Assembly: GCF_016907365.1 (NCBI RefSeq)
Contig: NZ_JAFBBV010000001.1
Span: 558,001 to 622,000 of the forward strand
Source of the DNA: Oerskovia paurometabola
GTDB taxonomy: Bacteria; Actinomycetota; Actinomycetes; Actinomycetales; Cellulomonadaceae
DNA: 64,000 nt
Direction: 5' to 3'
Both the position numbers and the translations under genes were made by a program. Positions within the stretch are counted from its first letter, which is position 1. Every line of letters begins with the position of its first letter. This document shows positions 33,247-42,767 of the stretch, in pieces. The notes under the pieces were generated by a model. That model ran no database searches. It was not told the origin of the DNA and saw only the letters and a list, made by a program, of their open reading frames with translations.

Positions 33247-33320
33247 TGGAGCGGATGACGGGAATCGAACCCGCGCTATCAGCTTGGGAAGCTGAAGTTC
33301 TACCATTGAACTACATCCGC
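33247..33320 (-). tRNA. tRNA-Gly (anticodon CCC)
   Basis: The - strand folds into a full cloverleaf. It has a 7-bp acceptor stem starting GCGGATG, a D arm with GTTC/GAAC, the anticodon stem TCAGC/GCTGA around the loop TTCCCAA and a T arm with GGTTCGATTCC. The anticodon is CCC, decoding GGG. The 3' CCA is encoded. Confidence 0.97.
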
Positions 33321-33457
33321 GTGACGTGGAACCCTGCAGCTCGCGGGCCGTCTCCGGCCGGTGCGAGCCGGTGAGGAACCGGCGTGCGTCCACGATCATA
33401 CCCACGTCGGGCCAGGATGCCAGCATCTTGTGCCCGAGCACTGCCTGAGGAGGCGTC

Positions 33458-33994
33458 TTGTCCGAGAACCCGTACCAGCAGCAGCCCACCGATCCTGCGG
33501 CTGGAGCGGACCCGTACGGCACGTCCGGTGGGGCGCCGCAGCAGCCCGCGTACGGGGCACCGACCGAACCGTACGCCCAGCAGCCGGCGTACGGCGAGCA
33601 GCCCGCGTACGGGGAGCACTCGGCCTACGGCACGGACCCTTACGCCCAGCAGCCCGGGTACGGGTACGGAGCCCCCCAGCAGGGCTATCAGCAGGGGTAC
33701 CAGCAGCCGTACGGCGCGTACGGCGCCCAGCAGCCGGGCTACTACGAGGACCCGAACGCGAAGTCACGGCTCGCGGCCGGTCTGCTCGGCATCTTCCTGG
33801 GGTCGCTCGGCATCCACCGCTTCTACCTCGGGTACACCGGGATCGGCGTGGCGATGCTGCTGATCTCGGTCCTGTCGTTCGGCTTCCTGGCGCCGCTCGT
33901 CGGGATCTGGGGTCTCGTCGAGGGCATCCTCTACCTGACGTCCAAGAGCGGTCAGTACTCGGTCGACTCCACGGGCCGCCCGCTGCGCAGCTGA
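33458..33994 (+). CDS. TM2-domain membrane protein with a Tyr/Gln/Pro-rich repeat tail
   Basis: This 178-residue protein has a low-complexity N-terminal half of repeated QQPAYG-, PYAQQP- and GYQQ-like units. A TM2 domain follows: [29 protein letters not shown], a second helix and [12 protein letters not shown]. The TTG start at 33458 is supported by a GAGGAGG site ending six bases upstream. TM2 proteins are widespread and their role is not settled. The repeats resemble cytoplasmic tails thought to condense or bind partners. The downstream hairpin may end its transcript. Confidence 0.9.
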   Translation: MSENPYQQQPTDPAAGADPYGTSGGAPQQPAYGAPTEPYAQQPAYGEQPAYGEHSAYGTDPYAQQPGYGYGAPQQGYQQGYQQPYGAYGAQQPGYYEDPNAKSRLAAGLLGIFLGSLGIHRFYLGYTGIGVAMLLISVLSFGFLAPLVGIWGLVEGILYLTSKSGQYSVDSTGRPLRS

Positions 33995-34012
33995 CGTACC
34001 CCCGCGGTCCGA

Positions 34013-34045
34013 TACTCCGCACCGGCGCCCCGCCGGTGCGGAGTA
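34013..34045. terminator. Strong hairpin between the TM2 and dcd genes
   Basis: A perfect 15-bp stem, TACTCCGCACCGGCG with its complement, and a 3-nt loop lies 19 bases after the TM2 gene. Its right arm ends inside the probable -10 element of dcd (TACGGT at 34044-34049). Confidence 0.75.
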
Positions 34046-34055
34046 CGGTTGCCCC

Positions 34056-34631
34056 GTGCTCCTCTCCGACCGCGACATCACTGCCGAGATCGACGCCCAG
34101 CGGGTCCGCCTGGACCCCTACGACCCTGCGATGCTCCAGCCGTCGAGCATCGACGTGCGGCTCGACAAGTTCTTCCGGTTGTTCGACAACCACAAGTACC
34201 CGTTCATCGACCCGTCGACGGACCAGCCGGACCTGACGCGCCTGGTCGAGGTCGAGCCGGGCGAGCCGTTCATCCTGCACCCGGGCGAGTTCGTCCTGGG
34301 CGCGACCTTCGAGCAGGTCTCCCTGCCCGACGACGTCGCGGCCCGTCTCGAGGGCAAGTCCAGCCTGGGCCGCCTCGGTCTCCTCACGCACTCGACGGCC
34401 GGGTTCATCGACCCGGGTTTCAGCGGTCACGTGACGCTCGAGCTGAGCAACGTCGCGACGCTCCCGATCACGTTGTGGCCGGGCATGAAGATCGGCCAGC
34501 TGTGCTTCTTCCGCCTGTCGTCGGCCTCGGAGCACCCGTACGGATCGTCGATCTATGGTTCTCGGTACCAGGGCCAGCGCGGGCCGACGGCCTCGCGTTC
34601 CTGGCAGAACTTCCACCGCACCGACGTGTGA
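34056..34631 (+). CDS. dcd: dCTP deaminase
   Basis: This 191-residue enzyme converts dCTP toward dUMP or dUTP for thymidylate synthesis. Family motifs are [10 protein letters not shown] at the N-terminus, QPSSIDVRL, the active-site block [26 protein letters not shown] and [11 protein letters not shown] at the C-terminus. The [10 protein letters not shown] sequence and C-terminal form fit the bifunctional dCTP deaminase/dUTPase found in actinobacteria. The GTG start lies six bases after TACGGT with no ribosome binding site, so the message may be leaderless. Confidence 0.96.
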   Translation: MLLSDRDITAEIDAQRVRLDPYDPAMLQPSSIDVRLDKFFRLFDNHKYPFIDPSTDQPDLTRLVEVEPGEPFILHPGEFVLGATFEQVSLPDDVAARLEGKSSLGRLGLLTHSTAGFIDPGFSGHVTLELSNVATLPITLWPGMKIGQLCFFRLSSASEHPYGSSIYGSRYQGQRGPTASRSWQNFHRTDV

Positions 34632-34696
34632 TCCCCAGCCGGCTCGACCGAGCCCGCCTGATCGGACGTCGTCACCGCAGAGAGGCCGAACCCACC

Positions 34697-35788
34697 GTGT
34701 CGCAACCGACCAGCCCGACCCTCCAGCCGTTCCCCGCGTCGTCGGCGCAGGCCCACCAGGCGCGGCACCTGCTCGCGCTGCCGGGGGACGTCGAGGTCGA
34801 CGAGGTCGAGACCCTTGCCGTGTCCAGGTTCGCGGGCGCGCGGTGGGACGTGGCGCCGTCGGGCACGGACCCCCTGACGCCGGCGCCCCGCACGGCCAGG
34901 CCGGGCGAGCCGGGAGTCCTGCGCACCTCGCGGCACACGACGCTGACCGGACCGTACTCGCCGTGGTCGGCAGACGGGGTCAACCCCGGCCTGCCGCCGG
35001 GCACGGAGCAGGTGTTCGACGTCGTGTGTCCCCGCGACCGTGGTGACGCCCCGATCCCTGGTGGTGGAGACCGCGACGGTGTCGGGCGGGCCTTCGCGTC
35101 CGGGTTGCCGACGCGTGAGGAAGAGCGTGTGATCGCGTGGCTCGTCGAGGTCGCGCGCCGCCTCGGCGGGTCGATCCGGGTCGATGCCGGCAACCCGGTG
35201 TCCCCGGCGGTGGTCCTGACCCCGGACCCGGGCGTCGCCGTGAACATGTCGGTGTTCTCGGACGTGTGGCTCGACCCGCAGGCGGCGGTGGCCGTCGTGG
35301 GGGCCGTGCACCCCCGCGTGGTGCTCGCGACCGAGGGGAGCCCGTACCAGGGGCCGCCGCAGGGTATCGGGGAGATGCCGCTGTTCCGGGGCGAGAAGTT
35401 CGACCCCGAGCTGCGGCGGGCGCTGCACGCGCAGGCGGACGACATCGACATCGCGGCCCTGACGAGCGGCAAGATCCTCGACGGGTACGGGCTCGTGATC
35501 GACATGGGCGTCGACGGCCTCGTGGCCGTCGAGGTCGGTGGCGAGGAGCAGCTGCCGCTGCTGCTGCGCAACCTGCCGTGGGCGTCCCAGGGCGCGGTCG
35601 CGTACCGGGTGCGCTGGGAGCCGCGGGACCTCGTCGAGGCGCAGATGGAGGTGCCGTCGTTCGAGCTGAAGATCGCGCGCAAGCGTGCTGCCGAGCTTGT
35701 CGCGACCGTGACCCGGGCGCTCTACGCGGCCGTGGGCGGGGAGATCGCCGACGAGGCCGACTTCTTGGTGGACCCGCAGGACGTCTGA
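34697..35788 (+). CDS. Conserved protein of unknown function
   Basis: I do not recognise this 363-residue protein. It has no signal peptide or membrane helix. It alternates hydrophobic strands with acidic stretches. Notable segments are GPYSPWSADGVNPGLPPG, a central LTPDPGVAVNMSVFSDVWLDPQAAVAVVG, and YGLVIDMGVDGLVAVEVGGEEQLPLLLRN. The last part (FELKIARKRAAELVATVTRAL) is a likely helix. The GTG at 34697 is preceded by a GAGAGG-like site; an earlier GTG at 34628 overlapping the dcd stop is possible. It looks like a conserved actinobacterial protein with a stable fold, judged by its coding quality. Confidence 0.8.
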   Translation: MSQPTSPTLQPFPASSAQAHQARHLLALPGDVEVDEVETLAVSRFAGARWDVAPSGTDPLTPAPRTARPGEPGVLRTSRHTTLTGPYSPWSADGVNPGLPPGTEQVFDVVCPRDRGDAPIPGGGDRDGVGRAFASGLPTREEERVIAWLVEVARRLGGSIRVDAGNPVSPAVVLTPDPGVAVNMSVFSDVWLDPQAAVAVVGAVHPRVVLATEGSPYQGPPQGIGEMPLFRGEKFDPELRRALHAQADDIDIAALTSGKILDGYGLVIDMGVDGLVAVEVGGEEQLPLLLRNLPWASQGAVAYRVRWEPRDLVEAQMEVPSFELKIARKRAAELVATVTRALYAAVGGEIADEADFLVDPQDV

Positions 35789-35866
35789 GGGTTGGTTGCG
35801 CTCTCATCCGTGCCCCGCATACCCTCGACCGGCCGGCAGGAATCGGGTGAACAGGGCGAGGTGGGC

Positions 35867-36505
35867 ATGTCGGAGGGTGCAGTGCGCAGCAGCGCGGCCA
35901 CGGCCCGCCGCCGCGGGAACCCGTTGGCGCTCGCGGTCCTCGCCCAGCTCGGCGACAAGCCCATGCACCCCTACGAGATCGCGCGCGTGCTTAAGGACGG
36001 CCGCAAGGACGAGTCCGTCCGGCTGAACTACGGCTCGCTCTACTCGGTCATCACGGCACTGGTGCGCGACGGGTTCATCGAGCCCGCGGGCACCGAGCAG
36101 GACGGGAACCGGCCCCAGCGGACCGTCTACCGGCTCACGGGGGCCGGGCGCGAGGAGGTCGACGACTGGATGCGCAGCCTGCTCGAGACCCCGGTCAAGG
36201 AGTTCCCGCAGTTCATGGCGGCGCTCAGCTTCATGCAGGTCCTCGCGCCCGACGACGCCGCCACCCTCCTGCGCACCCGTCTCGTGGCGCTGCGGGTCGC
36301 CGTCAGCCGGCTCGAGGACGACCTGGAACGCCGCGTCGAGGAGGTCCCGGCCCCCTTCACCGCCGAGACCGAGTACGAGCTCGCGCTGCTCCTCGCCGAG
36401 CTGCGGTACACCGAGGTCCTGGTCCGTCGCCTGGGGGACGGCACGCTGCGCGGCCTCGACGCCTGGGGGACGAGCGCGGTCGACGAGGCGGTCCCTGCCC
36501 TGTAG
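35867..36505 (+). CDS. PadR-family transcriptional regulator
   Basis: This 212-residue regulator has an N-terminal winged helix typical of PadR: LALAVLAQLGDKPMHPYEIA, then YGSLYSVITALVRDGFIEP and TVYRLTGAGREEVDDW. The C-terminal half is a helical dimerisation domain. I chose ATG 35867, which gives the usual PadR N-terminus; a GTG at 35792 would add a 25-residue extension. Targets are unknown. PadR repressors often control adjacent exporters, and the Mnh antiporter operon begins 260 bases downstream, but I see no operator that proves a link. Confidence 0.92.
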   Translation: MSEGAVRSSAATARRRGNPLALAVLAQLGDKPMHPYEIARVLKDGRKDESVRLNYGSLYSVITALVRDGFIEPAGTEQDGNRPQRTVYRLTGAGREEVDDWMRSLLETPVKEFPQFMAALSFMQVLAPDDAATLLRTRLVALRVAVSRLEDDLERRVEEVPAPFTAETEYELALLLAELRYTEVLVRRLGDGTLRGLDAWGTSAVDEAVPAL

Positions 36506-36764
36506 CCGGCCTCCGGTGGCTCGTGCCGGTCGGTGGCCGAACCGTGGCTCGCCGGTGCATTCCCGCTGAACCTGTGACATCTCCCACCGGTGCACGGGGC
36601 GTCGCGTGGTCTTGAGGGCCTCGTCGAACGGTAAAATACCTACCGGACCCGGTGTGTCTCCGGGCCGTCCTCCACCTGCGCGCCGTCGAGCAGGAACGGT
36701 CGGTCCGCGCGGCGCCGGCGGTCCGTGTTCTCGCCCACCCGCCCCCGACCAGGACGGAGCGGAC

Positions 36765-39700
36765 GTGCTCTATCTGCTCGTTGCGCATCTGGCAATGGCA
36801 CTCGGCGCGCCCGCACTCGTGTCGGTGCTGGGCCGCAAGGCGTTCTTGGTGATGGCCCTCGCGCCCGCCTCCGCCGCTGTCTACGCCCTCAGCTGGACCA
36901 CGCGCGTCATGGACGGCGTGCACCCCACCGAGGTCACCCAGTGGGTGCCCGGCCTGGGGCTCGAGCTCGCCTTCCGCATGGACACCCTGTCGTGGCTCAT
37001 GCTGCTGCTCGTCGGTGGCGTGGGCGCGCTGGTCCTCGTGTACTGCTCGGCCTACTTCTCTCCCACCGCCTCGGGACTCGGCCGCTTCGGGGCCGTGCTC
37101 ACCGCGTTCGCGGGAGCCATGGTCGGCCTCGTCACGTCCGACGACATGCTGCTCCTGTTCATCTTCTGGGAGCTCACGACCGTCTTCTCCTACCTGCTGA
37201 TCGGTCACTACGCGGACCGGAAGGCGAGCCGGCGCGCCGCGATGCAGGCCATCGTCGTGACCACGGCCGGTGGTCTGGCGATGCTCGTGGGCGTCGTGAT
37301 CCTGGGGGTCCAGGGAGGGACGTTCCGCCTCTCGGAGATCATCGCGGACCCGCCGACGGGGGGCGCCGTGACCGCGGCGATCGTCTGTCTCCTGGCCGGT
37401 GCGGCGAGCAAGGCCGCGCTCATCCCGCTGCACTTCTGGCTCCCCGCGGCCATGGCCGCGCCCACCCCGGTCAGCGCCTACCTGCACGCCGCGGCCATGG
37501 TCAAGGCCGGTGTCTACCTCGTCGCGCGCTTCGCCCCCGCGTACTCCGACACCACGGTCTGGCGCACGATCGTCATCGTCCTGGGCGTCGGCACGCTGCT
37601 CCTGGGTGGCTACCGGGCGCTGCGCCAGCACGACCTCAAGCTCGTCCTGGCGTTCGGCACCGTGAGCCAGCTCGGCCTGATCGTCCTGCTCGTGGGCCTC
37701 GGGACGCGGTCCGCCGCGCTCGCGGGCCTCGCGATGATCGGCGCGCACGCCATGTTCAAGGCGTCGCTCTTCCTCGTGGTCGGCGTGGTCGACGCCGCGA
37801 CGGGTACCCGCGACCTGCGCCGGTTGACGGGCGTCGGGCGCGCGCTGCCCCTGACCGCGCTCGCCGGCGGGCTCGCGACCGCGTCCATGATCGGCCTGCC
37901 CCCGCTCGCGGGGTACGTCGCGAAGGAGGCCGCGCTCGAGTCGCTCCTGCACGGCGAGGGGCCGGCCTGGGTGAACACGGTCGTGCTGATCGGCGTGGTC
38001 GTGGGCTCGATGTTCACGGTCGCGTACGGGGTGCGGTTCTTCTGGGGAGCGTTCGCGACCAAGCGGCACGTCGCCGCGGCGGTGGCTCGTGCCAACGAGC
38101 ACGTCCGGGTCGACGCCGTCACCAAGGACGCGGCGGCGCAGGGCTCGCCCACGCCGCCGGCGGCCGCCACGCAGCGCGGCCCGGGACTCGCGCCCGACGA
38201 CGCCCCGATCGACCCCGCGCGCATCCACCGGCAGCCGGCGCTCCTCGTGTGGCCGGCCCTGGTGCTGGCCCTCCTCGGACTCGCGACGGCCCTGGTGCCG
38301 CACTTCGGCGAGGACCTGCTCGCGCCCTACGCCGACACGTACCCGGTCGGCGAGCCGGGCCACCTGGTCCTCTGGGCGGGCTTCACCCCTGCCCTGGGGC
38401 TCACGGTCCTGATCCTCGGGGTCGGTGCCGTGCTGTTCTGGCAGCGCAACGCGGTCGAGCGGTTCCAGGCGTCCCTGTGGACGGGCCCCGAGGCCGACCG
38501 CACGTACCGGCGGATCATGCGCCGCCTCGACGACTTCGCGGCCGACGTCACCGCGGTCACCCAGCGTGGCTCGCTGCCGTTCTACCTCGGCGCGATCCTC
38601 GTCGTCCTGGTCGCCGGGCCCGGTCTGCTGATGTTCATCGGCGGGCAGTGGCCCGAGCAGGTCAAGCCCTGGGACCGCCCGGCGCAGGTCGCCGCGGTGG
38701 CCGCCATCTGCGTCGCGTCGATCCTCGCCGCCCGGTCCCGTCGCCGCCTCAAGGCCGTGATCCTCGTCGGGATCGCCGGGTACGGCAACGCGATGCTGTT
38801 CCTGCTCCACGGTGCGCCGGACCTCGCGCTGACCCAGGTCCTGGTCGAGACCATCACGCTCGTCGTCATGGTGCTCGTGCTGCGCCGCCTGCCTCCCTAC
38901 TTCTCCAACCGCCCGCTCGTCGCGTCGCGGTGGGTACGCCTGGGGCTGGGCGTCGCGGTGGGCGTCGTCATGATGGGCTTCGCCCTGACGGTGCCGCTCG
39001 CACGCGTCGCGAGCCCCATCTCGCTCGACTTCCCGGCCGAGGCCTTCATCCACGGCTACGGCAAGAACATCGTCAACGTGACGCTCGTGGACATCCGTGC
39101 GTGGGACACCATGGGCGAGATCTCGGTGCTGCTGGTCGCGGCGACCGGCGTCGCGTCGCTCGTGTTCCTGCGCACCCGCAGCGGCGAGATCCTGCGCGAG
39201 CGCAACGCGACGTCGTCGGGGGGCGCCACCCCTGGCATCTGGGCCAACGAGGAGGACCCAGGGGCCGCGCTGCGCCGTCGCGGGGTCGACCAGGCCACCG
39301 AGGCGGGCAAGCAGCCGCGCATGCTCGTGTGGCTCAGCGCCGGGCGGACGCTCGCCCCGCAGCGACGGTCGGTCATCTTCGAGGTCGTCACGCGCGTGCT
39401 CTTCCACTCGATGATCGTGTTCGCGATCTTCCTGCTGTTCTCGGGGCACAACGCACCCGGTGGCGGGTTCGCGGCCGGGCTCGTCGTCGGGATCGCGCTC
39501 ATCGTGCGATACCTCGCCGGCGGGCGGTACGAGCTCGGCGAGGCCGCGCCGGTCCACCCGGGCCTGCTGCTCGGCACCGGGCTGTTCCTGTCCGTCGGGG
39601 TCGGGCTGATCGGCCTGTTCATGGGCAAGAGCGTCCTGCTGAGCACCGCGATCGACATCAGCCTGCCGCTCATCGGGACCGTCCACCTGGTCACGTCCCT

Positions 39701-39863
39701 GTTCTTCGACGTCGGGGTGTTCCTCGTCGTCGTGGGCCTGGTGCTCGACATCCTGCGCACCCTCGGCGCAGAGATCGACCGGCAGGCCGAAGCCTCCGCC
39801 CGGGAGGACGCAGGACCCATGGAAGCGATGGAACCGGACCAGATCGGAGGGGGGCGACGATGA
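36765..39863 (+). CDS. mnhA: Na+/H+ antiporter subunit A with fused subunit B (MnhA-MnhB)
   Basis: This 1032-residue membrane protein is the largest subunit of the Mrp/Mnh Na+/H+ antiporter. The first part resembles NuoL: SWLMLLLVGGVGALVLVYC, the ELTTVFSYLLIGHY helix and the key segment SKAALIPLHFWLPAAMAAPTPVSAYLHAA with its proton-path Lys and His. The C-terminal 180 residues are an MnhB domain (LLFSGHNAPGGGFAAGLVVG and FFDVGVFLVVVGLVLDILR), so no separate mnhB is present. This fusion is common in actinobacteria. The GTG at 36765 follows an ACGGAG site; it opens the frame at the first hydrophobic helix. Confidence 0.95.
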   Translation: MLYLLVAHLAMALGAPALVSVLGRKAFLVMALAPASAAVYALSWTTRVMDGVHPTEVTQWVPGLGLELAFRMDTLSWLMLLLVGGVGALVLVYCSAYFSPTASGLGRFGAVLTAFAGAMVGLVTSDDMLLLFIFWELTTVFSYLLIGHYADRKASRRAAMQAIVVTTAGGLAMLVGVVILGVQGGTFRLSEIIADPPTGGAVTAAIVCLLAGAASKAALIPLHFWLPAAMAAPTPVSAYLHAAAMVKAGVYLVARFAPAYSDTTVWRTIVIVLGVGTLLLGGYRALRQHDLKLVLAFGTVSQLGLIVLLVGLGTRSAALAGLAMIGAHAMFKASLFLVVGVVDAATGTRDLRRLTGVGRALPLTALAGGLATASMIGLPPLAGYVAKEAALESLLHGEGPAWVNTVVLIGVVVGSMFTVAYGVRFFWGAFATKRHVAAAVARANEHVRVDAVTKDAAAQGSPTPPAAATQRGPGLAPDDAPIDPARIHRQPALLVWPALVLALLGLATALVPHFGEDLLAPYADTYPVGEPGHLVLWAGFTPALGLTVLILGVGAVLFWQRNAVERFQASLWTGPEADRTYRRIMRRLDDFAADVTAVTQRGSLPFYLGAILVVLVAGPGLLMFIGGQWPEQVKPWDRPAQVAAVAAICVASILAARSRRRLKAVILVGIAGYGNAMLFLLHGAPDLALTQVLVETITLVVMVLVLRRLPPYFSNRPLVASRWVRLGLGVAVGVVMMGFALTVPLARVASPISLDFPAEAFIHGYGKNIVNVTLVDIRAWDTMGEISVLLVAATGVASLVFLRTRSGEILRERNATSSGGATPGIWANEEDPGAALRRRGVDQATEAGKQPRMLVWLSAGRTLAPQRRSVIFEVVTRVLFHSMIVFAIFLLFSGHNAPGGGFAAGLVVGIALIVRYLAGGRYELGEAAPVHPGLLLGTGLFLSVGVGLIGLFMGKSVLLSTAIDISLPLIGTVHLVTSLFFDVGVFLVVVGLVLDILRTLGAEIDRQAEASAREDAGPMEAMEPDQIGGGRR

Positions 39864-40501
39864 GCCTGACGAACCACCTGCTCGCGCCGCTCCTGCTGCC
39901 CGCCGCGGACGTCGACCCCGCCGACGTGGCGCGGACCACCGACAGCATCGACATGACCCCGAGCCTGATCCTCGTGCTCGCGATCGGCGTGCTGTTCGCG
40001 ACCGGTATCTACCTGCTCCTCGAGCGCAGCCTGACCCGCGTGCTGATCGGGTTCATCCTCATCGGCAACGGCGCGAACCTCATGTTCCTCGTCGCCGGTG
40101 GGCGTGCCGGGGGCGCACCCCTCATCGGGACGACGCCCCCTGACCAGATGAGCGACCCGCTCGTCCAGGCGATGGTGCTGACGGCCATCGTCATCACCCT
40201 GGGCCTCACGGCCTTCGTGCTCGCCATGGCCTACCGGTCGTGGCAGCTGCACGGTCACGACGAGGTGCAGGACGACCTCGAGGACCGCCGGGTCGCGCGC
40301 CACGCTGCGCGCAACGCCCCGGCCTTCGAGGACTCCGACACCGAGGAGAGCGGAGAGACCCTGGACGACGAGGCCTCGCAGGTGTTCGACGAGACCGACG
40401 GCGACGGGGACGGGGAGACCGACTCCCGCGGCGAGCGTCCGAGCGAGAAGGACGCCCCGGCGTCGGGCAGGCCCGGCACCGGAGGAGGTGAGGGCCGATG
40501 A
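39860..40501 (+). CDS. mnhC: Na+/H+ antiporter subunit C
   Basis: This 213-residue protein is NuoK-like, with three helices (SLILVLAIGVLFATGIYLLL, LIGFILIGNGANLMFLVAG and MVLTAIVITLGLTAFVLAMAY) carrying the conserved DPLVQAMVLTAIVI segment. The family usually has about 110-120 residues. Here a long acidic, disordered C-terminal tail of about 80 residues is added after the last helix. It starts in an ATGA overlap with mnhA and ends in an ATGA overlap with mnhD. Confidence 0.94.
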   Translation: MSLTNHLLAPLLLPAADVDPADVARTTDSIDMTPSLILVLAIGVLFATGIYLLLERSLTRVLIGFILIGNGANLMFLVAGGRAGGAPLIGTTPPDQMSDPLVQAMVLTAIVITLGLTAFVLAMAYRSWQLHGHDEVQDDLEDRRVARHAARNAPAFEDSDTEESGETLDDEASQVFDETDGDGDGETDSRGERPSEKDAPASGRPGTGGGEGR

Positions 40502-42069
40502 ACCTCACCTACGGCTTCGCGACCCTCGTCCCGCTGCCCGTGGTCCTGCCGCTGTTCGCGGCGGGCCTCGCGCTCGCGCTCTGGCGCCACCCGCGCGCCC
40601 AGCACATCATCTCCGTCGCCGCGCTGTCCCTGGTGCTGGCGGCCTCCATCGGTCTGCTCGTCGGGGCGGACAACGGCCCCATCGTGGTCGACGTCGGGGA
40701 GTGGGCCGCCCCTGTCGGCATCGACCTGGTCGCCGACCGGCTCTCGGCGCTCATGCTCACGGTGTCGAGCTTCGTGCTGCTGTGCGTCCTGCTCTACTCG
40801 CTGGGGCAGGGCGTCGCGGACGGGCACGACAAAGCACCCGTCTCGATCTACCACCCGACCTACCTGGTCCTTGCCGCGGGGGTCGCGAACGCGTTCCTCT
40901 CGGGCGACCTGTTCAACCTCTACGTGGGCTTCGAGATCCTGCTCGCGGCGTCGTACGTCCTGCTGACCCTGGGCGGGACGGGCGAACGCATCCGCGCAGG
41001 GTCGATCTACGTGGTCGTCGCACTCCTGTCGTCCGTGATCTTCCTCGTCGCGATCGCGCTCACCTACGCCGCGACGGGCACGGTCAACCTGGCCCAGCTC
41101 GCCGAGCGCCTGCCCGACGTGGACCCCGGGGTCCGCATGACGCTCCAGCTCCTGCTGCTGCTCGCGTTCGGGATCAAGGCGGCGATCTTCCCGCTCTCGG
41201 CCTGGCTCCCGGACTCGTACCCGACGGCGCCCGCGCCCGTCACGGCCGTGTTCGCGGGGTTGCTGACCAAGGTCGGCGTCTACGCGATCATCCGCACCCA
41301 GACGCTGCTGTTCCCGGACAACCGGCTCGACACGGTCCTCATGTGGCTCGCGCTGCTGACCATGGTCATCGGCATCCTGGGTGCCGTGGCGCAGAACGAC
41401 ATCAAACGTCTGCTGTCGTTCACGCTCGTCAGCCACATCGGGTACATGATCTTCGGCATCTCGATGGCGTCGGAGGCCGGGATGGCGGCGTCGATCTTCT
41501 ACGTCGTGCACCACATCACCGTCCAGACCACGCTGTTCCTCGTGGTCGGGCTCATCGAGCGGCGAGGCGGCTCCACGTCCCTGGACAAGCTGGGCGGTCT
41601 CGCGAAGATCGCCCCGGGGCTCGCGATCCTGTTCTTCATCCCCGCGATGAACCTCGCGGGCATCCCGCCGCTGTCGGGCTTCCTCGGCAAGGTCGGGCTG
41701 CTCCAGGAGGGCGTCGCCCAGGGCACGCCGCTCACGTGGGCGCTCGTCGTGGGCAGCGTCGTGACGTCGCTGCTGACGCTCTACGCGATCGTGAAGGCGT
41801 GGAACAAGGCGTTCTGGCAGACGGCCCCGGTCGAGCTGCCGTCGACCGGCACGCCGCGAGGCATGGTCGGGCCGACGACGGCGCTCGTCGCCTTCGGCCT
41901 GGCCCTCACGTTCGCCGCCGGGCCGCTGTACTCGTACGCCGAGAGGGCCGCCGGGAACCTCATGCAGCCCTCGACCTACGTCGACGCGGTCTTCCCCGAC
42001 GACTCCGGTCGCGGGCAAGGGGTCTCGAGCGACCTCGTCGAGGAGGAGCAGGGAGGTGAGGGGTCATGA
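40498..42069 (+). CDS. mnhD: Na+/H+ antiporter subunit D
   Basis: This 523-residue protein is a NuoN/NuoM-like subunit with about 14 membrane helices. Motifs include FEILLAASYVLLTLGG, FGIKAAIFPLSAWLPDSYPTAPAPVTAVFAGLLTKVGVYAI with its conserved Lys residues, and LLSFTLVSHIGYMIFGI. It probably forms one of the ion-translocating channels of the complex together with subunit A. It is coupled by four-base overlaps on both sides to mnhC and mnhE. Confidence 0.96.
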   Translation: MNLTYGFATLVPLPVVLPLFAAGLALALWRHPRAQHIISVAALSLVLAASIGLLVGADNGPIVVDVGEWAAPVGIDLVADRLSALMLTVSSFVLLCVLLYSLGQGVADGHDKAPVSIYHPTYLVLAAGVANAFLSGDLFNLYVGFEILLAASYVLLTLGGTGERIRAGSIYVVVALLSSVIFLVAIALTYAATGTVNLAQLAERLPDVDPGVRMTLQLLLLLAFGIKAAIFPLSAWLPDSYPTAPAPVTAVFAGLLTKVGVYAIIRTQTLLFPDNRLDTVLMWLALLTMVIGILGAVAQNDIKRLLSFTLVSHIGYMIFGISMASEAGMAASIFYVVHHITVQTTLFLVVGLIERRGGSTSLDKLGGLAKIAPGLAILFFIPAMNLAGIPPLSGFLGKVGLLQEGVAQGTPLTWALVVGSVVTSLLTLYAIVKAWNKAFWQTAPVELPSTGTPRGMVGPTTALVAFGLALTFAAGPLYSYAERAAGNLMQPSTYVDAVFPDDSGRGQGVSSDLVEEEQGGEGS

Positions 42070-42767
42070 GCCTGCACCGTCGTAGAGGCCCGCTCGCGGG
42101 CGGCTGGTTCGGGCGCCTCACCGCGCAGTGGCGCACCGTCGTCTGGCTGACCGTCGTGTGGGTCATGCTGTGGGGCGAGCTGTCGTGGGGCAACGTCCTC
42201 GCGGGGATCCTCCTCGCGAGCCTGCTCATCACGTTCATGCCGCTGCCGTCCATCGCGACGAGCGGCACCGTGCGCCCCTGGCCCCTGCTCGTGCTCGTCG
42301 CCCGGTTCGTCGCCGACCTCGTGGTCGCGTCCTTCCAGGTGAGCATGCAGGCGTTCAAGCTACGCCACACCCCGCACGGGGCCGTGGTCGGCGTGCGCCT
42401 GCGCAACCCCTCGGACATCTACATGACCATCACGTCCGAGCTCAGCTCGCTCGTGCCCGGCTCGCTCGTCATCGAGGCGCACCGCCTCACGGGGATGCTG
42501 TACCTGCACGTGCTCGACCTCGACGCCGCAGGCGGCGCGGACAAGGTCCGTCAGGACACGCTCGACCTCGAGGCCCGCGTGCTGCGCGCGTTCGCGTCCA
42601 ACGACGAGCTCAAGGCCGCCGGGCTGTACCACCACCCGGGCGAGACTCCCGAGCCCGCGGGCGCGACGGCGTCGGGCGGGACCACCGGGGCACCCGGGGC
42701 ACCCGGGGCCGACGGCGCCGCTCGCCGGACCGAACGTCGTACCGACCGAGGGGAGGGGCAGCGATGA
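42066..42767 (+). CDS. mnhE: Na+/H+ antiporter subunit E
   Basis: This 233-residue membrane subunit has two or three N-terminal helices and the conserved MnhE block TPHGAVVGVRLRNPSDIYMTITSELSSLVPGS, followed by LYLHVLDLD. The C-terminal 50 residues are Gly/Ala/Thr-rich and probably disordered, longer than in most homologues. It starts in an ATGA overlap with mnhD and its stop overlaps mnhF. Confidence 0.95.
   Translation: MSLHRRRGPLAGGWFGRLTAQWRTVVWLTVVWVMLWGELSWGNVLAGILLASLLITFMPLPSIATSGTVRPWPLLVLVARFVADLVVASFQVSMQAFKLRHTPHGAVVGVRLRNPSDIYMTITSELSSLVPGSLVIEAHRLTGMLYLHVLDLDAAGGADKVRQDTLDLEARVLRAFASNDELKAAGLYHHPGETPEPAGATASGGTTGAPGAPGADGAARRTERRTDRGEGQR

Noticed and set aside
36357..39686. A 1109-codon open frame on the - strand opposite mnhA
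   Set aside because: Composition is Asp/Arg/Gln/His-rich without domains and it is fully antisense to a certain gene; open only because stop codons are rare in GC-rich DNA.
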